The notes under the pieces were generated by a model, which ran no database searches, was not told where the DNA came from, and saw only the letters and a program-made list of their open reading frames with translations. From NCBI GenBank assembly GCA_025459175.1, contig JALORC010000007.1, forward strand, positions 29,413 to 93,412: a stretch of DNA of 64,000 bases, written 5' to 3'. Made by a program: the position numbers and the translations under genes. This document shows, one piece after another, positions 57,678 to 64,000 of this stretch. This DNA comes from Planctomycetota bacterium (GTDB lineage Bacteria > Planctomycetota > UBA1135 > UBA2386). How positions within the stretch are numbered: the first letter of the stretch is position 1; each line of letters opens with the position of its first letter.

Positions 57678-60600
57678 GCGGATGCGGGCGGCCGGAGCCG
57701 CTGACAGACCAAGGCGAACACGACGGGAACGACGCACAACGAGGCGACCGTGCCGAACACCAGACCGCCGATGACCGCGCGGCCGAGCGGCGCGTTCTGC
57801 TCGCCGCCCTCGGCGTGACCGAGCGCCATCGGCACCACACCGAGCACCATCGCCAGCGCCGTCATCAGCACCGGGCGCAGCCGCGTACGGGCCGCCGCGA
57901 GCGCGGCCTCGATCGCCGTGTCCCCGGCCACCCAGCGATCGCGCGCGAAGCTGCTGACCAGCACGCTGTTCGCGGTCGACACGCCGACCACCATGATGAT
58001 GCCGGTCAGCGCCGGCACGCTGAGCCAGGTGCCGGTGAGCCACAGCCCGACCAGGGCGCCGGCGACCGCGATCGGCAGGCCGCTGATGGCGACGAACGGC
58101 AGCGCCCACGACTGGTAGTTGACGACCATCACCAACAGCACGAGCACCGCCGCCAGCAACAGACCGCCGAGCAGATCGGCGAACACCGACAGCATCAGCG
58201 CCGCCTGACCGCGCAGTTCGAGCCGATTGCCGGGCTTCAGTTGCTGTCGCGCTTCGGCGAGCAACGGCTGCAGCTCGTCGGTGACCGCGCCGAGATCGCG
58301 GCCGGCGACGTTGGCCACCAGGCTCACGGTCGGCAGCAGCGTGGTGCGCGAGACGCTGGCCGGCGCGCGCTTCTCGACCGCGGTCGCGAACGCACGCAGC
58401 GCCACCGGCGGCGAGCCGTCGGCCGGGCGCACGCGCAGATCGAGCAGCGCATCGAGATTGGTCAGCTGCAGAGGCGGCATCAGGATCTGCACGTCGTACG
58501 AAGTGCCGGCGCGCGGATCGGCCCACACGTTGGGCGACACCGAACCGCCGCTGCCGAGCGCCGCCAGCACCGTGGTGGCCGCCGCCTGCGGGTCGATACC
58601 GAAGCTCGCCGCGCGCACCCGGTCGATGCGCAGCGCGTAGCCGGGTTGGTCGAGCACTTCGCGCAGCTGCACGTCGACCGCGCCCGGGACCGCCGCGAAC
58701 CGCTGCTGCAGCGTGCGCAGCAACGCCAGGTTGCCGGCCACGTCGCGGCCGATGCAACGCACCTCGAACGTGGTCGCAGCACCTGCCGCCAGCGTCTGGC
58801 TGGTCGCGTCGGCAGGGCGGAAGAACGTGCGCAGCTCCGCGAACTTCTCGCGCAGCATCGCGCGGATCCGCTGCTCGTATTGTGCGGTCGGCGCGTGCTC
58901 CCCGCGCAGCTGGATCAATACCTCGCCGTCGGCGGCGGTGATCGACGTGGTCTCGACCCAGGCCTGGTTGACCGGGCTCGGCGCACCGAGGTTCTCGACC
59001 ACGAAGCCGAGTTCGTCGGCGGGGATCAGCGCGCGGATCTCGCGCTGCACGTCGGCGATGCGCGCCGCGGTGTCCTCGATGCGGGTGCCGCTCGGCGCCC
59101 GCACGAACAGCCGCAACAAGCCAGCATCGGTCACCGGGAAGAACTCGCGCCCGGTACGCAGCACAGCGAAGCTGCCGAGTGCGAGCACCGCGAGCGCCGG
59201 CAACCACAGCAGCCAGCGCCGGCGCCAGCACGCCGAGAGCAGGCGCCCGTGCCACCCGGCGAGGCGCTGCAGGCCGTGCTCGAGCGCATGGTGCACACGA
59301 CCGAGCCCGCGCGGTTGCACGCCCGCTGCCGCCGCGGCGGCCCGCTGCTGCAGTTCGCGCGGCAGCATCACCGACGCCAGCGACGGCACCAACGTGCGCG
59401 CCAGCAGATAGCTGGCCGCCATCGCGAACACGACCGCCAGCGCCAACGGCCGGAACACGTCCGCGGCGGTGCCCTGCAGCAGGAAGATCGGCAGGAACAC
59501 GATGCAGATCGACAGCGTCGACACGAACTCGGGGAACGCGACCTCCTGCGCGCCATCGAGGATCGCGCGGTGCACATCCTTGCCGAGACCGACCTGCCGC
59601 TCGATGTTCTCGATCTCGACCAACGCGTTGTCGACCAGGATGCCGATCGCCAGCGCGAGACCGCCGAGCGTCATCAGGTTGAAGGTCGCGCCGACCAGCG
59701 ACAGTCCGATCACCGAGCACAACAGCGCCAGCGGGATCGAGGTCAGCACCACCAGCGTCGCGCGCCACGAACCGAGGAACAGCAGCACGACGAACGCGAC
59801 CAGGCCACCGACCAGCAGGATCTCGGCCCGCACCGCACCGACCGCCGCGCGCACGAACACCGACTGGTCGAAGATCGGCTCGACGCTGACGCCGGGCGGC
59901 GCCGAGGCGCGGATCTCGGGCAGACGCGCGCGGATGCCGTCGACGATGTCGACCGTCGACGCGGCGCCGAGCTTCAGGATCGCCACCAGGCACGCGTTCT
60001 GGCCGTCGAGGCGCGCGATGTTGGTCGTCACCGCCTCGCCGTCGCGCACGTCGGCGACGTCGCGCAGCCGCAGCGCCCGTTCGCCGCCCAGCCGCAGCGG
60101 CAGGTCGAGGAACGCGGCGATCGTCTCCGGGCTCGCGTTCAGTTCGATCGGCAGCTCGCGCGCGCCTTCACGCAGCGTGCCCGACGGCAGCGTCAGGTTC
60201 TGGCGCGCGACCGCGGCGTTGACCTCGGCCGCGGTGATGCCGTGCGCGATCAGCGCCGCCGGATCGATCTCGACCATCACCTGCCGCGAGGCACCGCCGT
60301 ACGGCAGGCTGATGCGCATGCCGGGGATGCTCTGCAGCGCCGCCCGCAAATTGAGGCGCGCGTAGTCGAACAGCTGGCCGCTGGTCAGCTGGTCGGACGC
60401 GACCACGAGCTGCACGATCGGCACACTCGACGGACTGGTGCGCACGATCAGCGGCGGCGTCGCGCCGGCCGGCATGCGGCGCAGGATCGTCTGCGACACC
60501 GACGCCACCTGGGCCTGCGCCATCGCCATGTCGACGCCGGGCTGGAAGCGCAGCTTGACCAGCGCCGCGCCGTTGGACGTCTCCGACGTCACTTCCTGCA

Positions 60601-60856
60601 GGTCGTCGACGTTGTTCAGCGTCGCGATCTCGGCGAACGACGTGATCTTGGCCGCCATCTCGGCGGCATCGAGCCCCGGATACGTCCACACCGCCATCAG
60701 CTCCGGCGCGTCGACGCGGGGCAGGATGTCGGTCGACATCGAGCGGGCCGCGCGCAGGCCGAACAGCAGCACGAGGATCGCCAGCACGGCGACCGTGTAG
60801 CGGTAGCGGAGGGCGAACTGGACGATCCACACGGGGCGGGGCTCGCGGCGGGGCAA
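57674..60856 (-). CDS. RND-family efflux pump, inner-membrane subunit
   Basis: 1060 residues with the usual twelve-helix, two-half RND plan: helix 1 near residue 20, porter domains, helices 2-6 at about 335-500, and a second set at about 550 and 870-1050. The helix 4 motif reads LAIGILVDNALVEIEN: Asp409 is kept, but the second Asp of the AcrB pair is Asn410. In the helix 10 motif VGVSTANSVLVSSF the proton-relay Lys is Ala962. Relatives with this pattern occur in several phyla, so another coupling arrangement is likely. Substrate unknown. Starts the operon with its adaptor and is divergent from mqnE. Confidence 0.92.
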   Translation of the reverse strand: MPRREPRPVWIVQFALRYRYTVAVLAILVLLFGLRAARSMSTDILPRVDAPELMAVWTYPGLDAAEMAAKITSFAEIATLNNVDDLQEVTSETSNGAALVKLRFQPGVDMAMAQAQVASVSQTILRRMPAGATPPLIVRTSPSSVPIVQLVVASDQLTSGQLFDYARLNLRAALQSIPGMRISLPYGGASRQVMVEIDPAALIAHGITAAEVNAAVARQNLTLPSGTLREGARELPIELNASPETIAAFLDLPLRLGGERALRLRDVADVRDGEAVTTNIARLDGQNACLVAILKLGAASTVDIVDGIRARLPEIRASAPPGVSVEPIFDQSVFVRAAVGAVRAEILLVGGLVAFVVLLFLGSWRATLVVLTSIPLALLCSVIGLSLVGATFNLMTLGGLALAIGILVDNALVEIENIERQVGLGKDVHRAILDGAQEVAFPEFVSTLSICIVFLPIFLLQGTAADVFRPLALAVVFAMAASYLLARTLVPSLASVMLPRELQQRAAAAAAGVQPRGLGRVHHALEHGLQRLAGWHGRLLSACWRRRWLLWLPALAVLALGSFAVLRTGREFFPVTDAGLLRLFVRAPSGTRIEDTAARIADVQREIRALIPADELGFVVENLGAPSPVNQAWVETTSITAADGEVLIQLRGEHAPTAQYEQRIRAMLREKFAELRTFFRPADATSQTLAAGAATTFEVRCIGRDVAGNLALLRTLQQRFAAVPGAVDVQLREVLDQPGYALRIDRVRAASFGIDPQAAATTVLAALGSGGSVSPNVWADPRAGTSYDVQILMPPLQLTNLDALLDLRVRPADGSPPVALRAFATAVEKRAPASVSRTTLLPTVSLVANVAGRDLGAVTDELQPLLAEARQQLKPGNRLELRGQAALMLSVFADLLGGLLLAAVLVLLVMVVNYQSWALPFVAISGLPIAVAGALVGLWLTGTWLSVPALTGIIMVVGVSTANSVLVSSFARDRWVAGDTAIEAALAAARTRLRPVLMTALAMVLGVVPMALGHAEGGEQNAPLGRAVIGGLVFGTVASLCVVPVVFALVCQRLRPPASA

Positions 60857-61090
60857 GGCGCCGACGGTGGCGCGGACGGGCGAAATGGACGACGCAGGCT
60901 ACCCATGCGCGCGGGGCGGCGCGAACCTGCGACCGGAACGCGACATCGAGCCGGCGCGGTGCATCGCCGCCGCCGCCGGCAACGAAGCGCCCGCAGCTCG
61001 GGCCCCCGCAGCGGCCGGAGGAATTCGCCGCCGTCGCCACCGTTGCCCTTCAACCGTCCGCCCACCCGGCCTAACCTGCCGCCCCGCCGC

Positions 61091-62230
61091 ATGAACGCCT
61101 ACCGCTACGCCCACCTCGACGAATCCCTGGCCACCCAGCTGATCCACAAGGCCGGCCTCGGCGACATCGACCAGAAGGTCCGCAACGGCGAACGGCTGTC
61201 GTTCGAGGACGGCGTGCGCCTCTACGAGACGCCGCACCTGGCGGCGGTCGGACTGATGGCCCACCGCGTGCGCACACGCATGCACGGCAAGAAGACGTTC
61301 TTCAACATCAACCAGCACGTCAACTACACGAACATCTGCATCTACTCGTGCAAGTTCTGCGCGTTCGCGGCGAAGGAAGGTGAGGAGCGCGCCTACCTGA
61401 TGACGCCGTCGATCGTCGAGGAGAAGGTGCGCGAGCAGCTGCACCGCCCGGTCACCGAGGTGCACATGGTCGCCGGCATCCACCCGACGATGCCGTACGA
61501 GTATTACCTCGACGTCGTGCGCGCGGCGAAGCGCGCGCGGCCCGACATACACGTGAAGGCGTTCACGATGGTCGAGATCGACCACATGCTGAAGATCTCG
61601 GGCAAGAGCGAGGAGCAGGTGTTCGCCGACCTGCGCGAAGCCGGCCTCGGGTCGTGCCCGGGCGGCGGCGCCGAGGTGCTGGTCGATCGCGTGCACAAGG
61701 CGGTGTTCCGCGAGAAGCAGGGGCCGCAGGGCTGGCTCGACACCGCGCGCAAGGTGCAGAAGGCCGGCTTCAAGATGAACGCGACGATGTTGTACGGCCA
61801 CATCGAGCGCCTCGACGAACGCGTCACGCACCTGATCAAGCTGCGCGAGCTGCAGGACGAGTGCGGTGGCTTCATGGCCTACATCCCGCTGGCGTTCTGG
61901 CCGTACCACACCGACCTCGCCAACTTCGGTCATGTCACCACCGGCCACCTCGACCAGCGCTCGATCGCGGTCGGCCGACTGATGCTCGACAACTTCCCGC
62001 ACATCAAGGCCTACTGGATCATGCTGACGCAGGAGTCGGCGCAGACGGCGCTGAGCTGGGGCGCGAACGACATCGACGGCACGGTGACCGAGGAGAAGAT
62101 CACGCACGACGCCGGCACGACGGAGCCGCAGGCGCTGAATCCGCAGCAGATCGCGCACCTGATCCGCGAGGCCGGATACGAGCCGGTGCAACGCACGACG
62201 GTCTACGAGGAGATCGGCGCCTCGGCGTGA
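61091..62230 (+). CDS. mqnE: Aminofutalosine synthase MqnE (radical SAM)
   Basis: 379 residues. The radical SAM motif is CIYSCKFC (Cys83, Cys87, Cys90) after NINQHVNYTN, followed by family hallmarks VHMVAGIHPTMPYEYYLDVV, HVKAFTMVEIDHMLKISG, CPGGGAEVL, MNATMLYGHIE, FMAYIPLAFWP, MLDNFPHIKAYWIMLT and DDIDGTV-like NDIDGTVTEEKI. MqnE makes aminofutalosine from 3-[(1-carboxyvinyl)oxy]benzoate and SAM in the futalosine route to menaquinone. So this organism probably makes menaquinone by that route. Other mqn genes are not in the window. The 234 bases upstream are shared with the divergent RND operon. Confidence 0.93.
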   Translation: MNAYRYAHLDESLATQLIHKAGLGDIDQKVRNGERLSFEDGVRLYETPHLAAVGLMAHRVRTRMHGKKTFFNINQHVNYTNICIYSCKFCAFAAKEGEERAYLMTPSIVEEKVREQLHRPVTEVHMVAGIHPTMPYEYYLDVVRAAKRARPDIHVKAFTMVEIDHMLKISGKSEEQVFADLREAGLGSCPGGGAEVLVDRVHKAVFREKQGPQGWLDTARKVQKAGFKMNATMLYGHIERLDERVTHLIKLRELQDECGGFMAYIPLAFWPYHTDLANFGHVTTGHLDQRSIAVGRLMLDNFPHIKAYWIMLTQESAQTALSWGANDIDGTVTEEKITHDAGTTEPQALNPQQIAHLIREAGYEPVQRTTVYEEIGASA

Positions 62231-62459
62231 GACAGCTCGCGGTCGCGCACGGCGCCGTGGCGTGGGGCGTCTCGCCCTCGGTTGCGCCGGACCGGCATTG
62301 AGCTCCTCGTCCACGGGATGGACGCAGCGGCGGCCAACGGCGACACTCGCAGCCCGCTCGTGGGCGCGGACTGCGGCCACCCGGCCGCGATGCAGTCGAC
62401 AACGATCGACGCAGCCGCTCGTTCGAGCGACCCACGTTTCCTTCCGAACCAGATTCTCC

Positions 62460-63899
62460 ATGCGCAAGCAATCCTTCACCCTGCTCTGCACCGCGACCAT
62501 CCTGGCCCTCGCCTGCCAGGCCACTGCCCAAGCCACGCTGACGCCACTGCCCGGCTTCGGCACGAGCGGCTGGCTCGCACCCGGCACCAGCCCCTACCTG
62601 TCGACCCTGAACACCGAGCGTGGTCTCGCCTTCAACCCGCTGACCGGCAACCTCGTGCTGGTCTCGCGTCAGAACGTCGGCGGCATCTCGAACAACATCC
62701 GCATCCTGTCCGGCACCACCGGCGCCGACCTCAACACCCCGTTGGACCCGACCGGCATCAGCGGCGGTCAGTTCACGATCAATCAGGCCGGGGTCGCCGA
62801 CGACGGCTCGATCTACGTCGCCAACCTCAGCATCTCGGCGACGTCCAACTTCAAGGTGTATCGCTGGGACAACGAACTGCTCGGCCAGACCACGCCGCCG
62901 GTGGTCGCGTACGACGCGCTCTCGGGGCTCGCGCGCACCGGGGACTCGTTCGCGGTGCAGGGCGGGCTCGTGACGTCCGTGCAGTTCGCGGCCGCGGGCA
63001 GCAACAACATCAGCGCCAGCAACTTCGTCGTCGGCTCGGTGGACAGCACCAACACCTCGACGGCGTTCCTGTCGGTGCCGGGCACGACCGGTAGCAGCAA
63101 CGACTACCGGCTCAGCCTCGCCTTCGTCGACGCCACGACGCTGATCGGCAACCAGGGCAGCAATGCGCGGCTGACCGCGTTCGACCGGACCACGGCGCTG
63201 GCGACGCTGAATGCATCGATCCCGCTCGGCGGCCTCGCCCGTCGCGCACTCGACTACGCGGTGGTCGGCGGCCGGCCGGTGATCGCGGTCCTCGACTCGA
63301 ACTCGTCGCAGTTGAGCGTGTTCGATCTCACCGACCCGACCTCGCCGGCGCTGCTGGTGCAGGGCAACAACACGACGGGCACGCTGACGGCCAACGTCAA
63401 CGGCACCGGTGCCGTCGCCTTCGGTGCGGTCACGGGCAACACCGCGGTCGTCTACGCGATGAACTCGAACCAGGGCATCCAGGCCTTCACGCTCGACCTG
63501 TCGCCGCTGGCGAACGCCACCTCGTTCGGCACCGGCTGTGACGGCCTCGGGCTCGTCAACGTCGGCCAGCCGGCGATCGGCAACAGCACGTTCGAGCTGC
63601 AGGTGACCGGCGTTTCGCCGATCTCGCCGATCGCGTTCGTCGCCTTCGGCACCAGCGCGCTGCCGGGCATCGATCTGACCGGCATCGGCATGCCGGGCTG
63701 CTTCGCCTACTCGAGCCTGGACATCGGTCTGAACGCGACCGGCCCCGTGGTCGGCGGCGTCGGCATCTACCCGCTGCCGCTGCCGAACACGCCGAGCCTG
63801 GTGAACTCCGCGATCACCGCGCAGGGTGTCGGGCTGACGCTGGCGACCCCGCTGAATCTGTCCGCCAGCAACGGCGTGACGCTGCTCGTCGGATTCTGA
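62460..63899 (+). CDS. Secreted DUF4623-like beta-propeller protein with the shared C-terminal module
   Basis: 479 residues from the ATG at 62460. Signal peptide (KQSFTLLCTATILALACQAT). Residues about 30-150 match the DUF4623 pattern: GTSGWLAPGTSPYLSTLNTE, then RGLAFNPLTGNLVLVSRQN and AGVADDGSIYVANLS. The propeller continues to about 345. The last 130 residues are the shared module, here in a very clear form: GTGCDGLGLVNVGQPAIGN, then MPGCFAYSSLDIGLN, LPLPNTPSLVNSAITAQG and terminal LLVGF. Extracellular binding role presumed. The last 101 bases of the window after the stop show nothing. Confidence 0.85.
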   Translation: MRKQSFTLLCTATILALACQATAQATLTPLPGFGTSGWLAPGTSPYLSTLNTERGLAFNPLTGNLVLVSRQNVGGISNNIRILSGTTGADLNTPLDPTGISGGQFTINQAGVADDGSIYVANLSISATSNFKVYRWDNELLGQTTPPVVAYDALSGLARTGDSFAVQGGLVTSVQFAAAGSNNISASNFVVGSVDSTNTSTAFLSVPGTTGSSNDYRLSLAFVDATTLIGNQGSNARLTAFDRTTALATLNASIPLGGLARRALDYAVVGGRPVIAVLDSNSSQLSVFDLTDPTSPALLVQGNNTTGTLTANVNGTGAVAFGAVTGNTAVVYAMNSNQGIQAFTLDLSPLANATSFGTGCDGLGLVNVGQPAIGNSTFELQVTGVSPISPIAFVAFGTSALPGIDLTGIGMPGCFAYSSLDIGLNATGPVVGGVGIYPLPLPNTPSLVNSAITAQGVGLTLATPLNLSASNGVTLLVGF

Positions 63900-64000
63900 C
63901 GGAACTGATCCAAAGGCTGTTTCGCGCCAAACCGCATCGCCCTGACTGGCCACCCCCAGGGTCGCTGGCGGGGGTCAGGCGGGGAGCGGAATCGGCTCGC

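Noticed and set aside
57659..61090. Very long plus-strand open frame running into mqnE
   Set aside because: It is antisense to the RND pump, rich in Arg/His/Gln with no motifs; high GC leaves few stop codons. The real mqnE start is the ATG at 61091.
1..64000. tRNA, rRNA, riboswitch or CRISPR array
   Set aside because: No cloverleaf-like segment, rRNA-like stretch or regularly spaced direct repeats with unique spacers were found; the only regular array is coding (51277-52916).

Overview
This 64 kb window is very GC-rich throughout and looks chromosomal. It most likely comes from a member of the Planctomycetota. The main support is a translationally coupled DUF1501 / DUF1549-DUF1553 gene pair, two ECF sigma factors fused to a membrane anchor and a large extracytoplasmic domain, a crowd of Sec-exported proteins sharing a C-terminal module, and the futalosine menaquinone enzyme MqnE. 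The phylum is an inference from gene content; there is no rRNA, tRNA or CRISPR array here.

Layout. 1-7.6 kb: an S41-protease lipoprotein (cut by the window edge), a conserved cytosolic protein, a two-gene operon pairing a tetraether-lipid-synthase-like radical SAM enzyme with an Lgt-like membrane protein, a VapBC-type toxin-antitoxin pair with a palindromic operator, two tandem paralogous membrane proteins and a RAYT-type transposase. 7.6-22.1 kb: an ABC exporter (ATPase plus two-FtsX-domain permease), a secreted Kelch protein, a DUF4143 ATPase, the first ECF-sigma fusion, a methyltransferase, a secreted alpha/beta hydrolase and a subtilase-like protein. 22.1-34.3 kb: a DUF4345-like membrane protein, RtcB coupled to an RbfA-like protein, a discoidin-domain secreted protein, a second DUF4143 ATPase, a 1325-residue repeat protein, TspO and a low-GC lipoprotein. 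34.3-46.1 kb: the DUF1501/DUF1553 pair, an SDR-TetR operon, a secreted protein, the second ECF-sigma fusion and HipBA. 46.1-64 kb: an H-NOX / hybrid kinase / receiver operon, more secreted proteins including one with twelve 47-residue repeats, a graveyard of IS91- and IS66-type remnants around a frameshifted gene, an RND efflux operon, mqnE and a DUF4623-like secreted protein.

How it fits together. Many pairs overlap as ATGA and are probably translationally coupled: VapBC, the ABC exporter, RbfA-like/RtcB, DUF1553/DUF1501, REC/H-NOX/kinase, and RND pump/adaptor. Regulation is visible as inverted repeats at vapB, hipB, the SDR-tetR operon and directly before both DUF4143 ATPase start codons. 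Remnants of the DUF4345-like gene and of the ECF-fusion-type C-terminus show local duplication and decay.

Most noteworthy: the Tes-like/Lgt-like lipid operon, the RtcB/RbfA-like pair, the hairpins placed identically before both DUF4143 ATPases, the one-piece sigma-factor membrane fusions, and the shared C-terminal module of the secretome.
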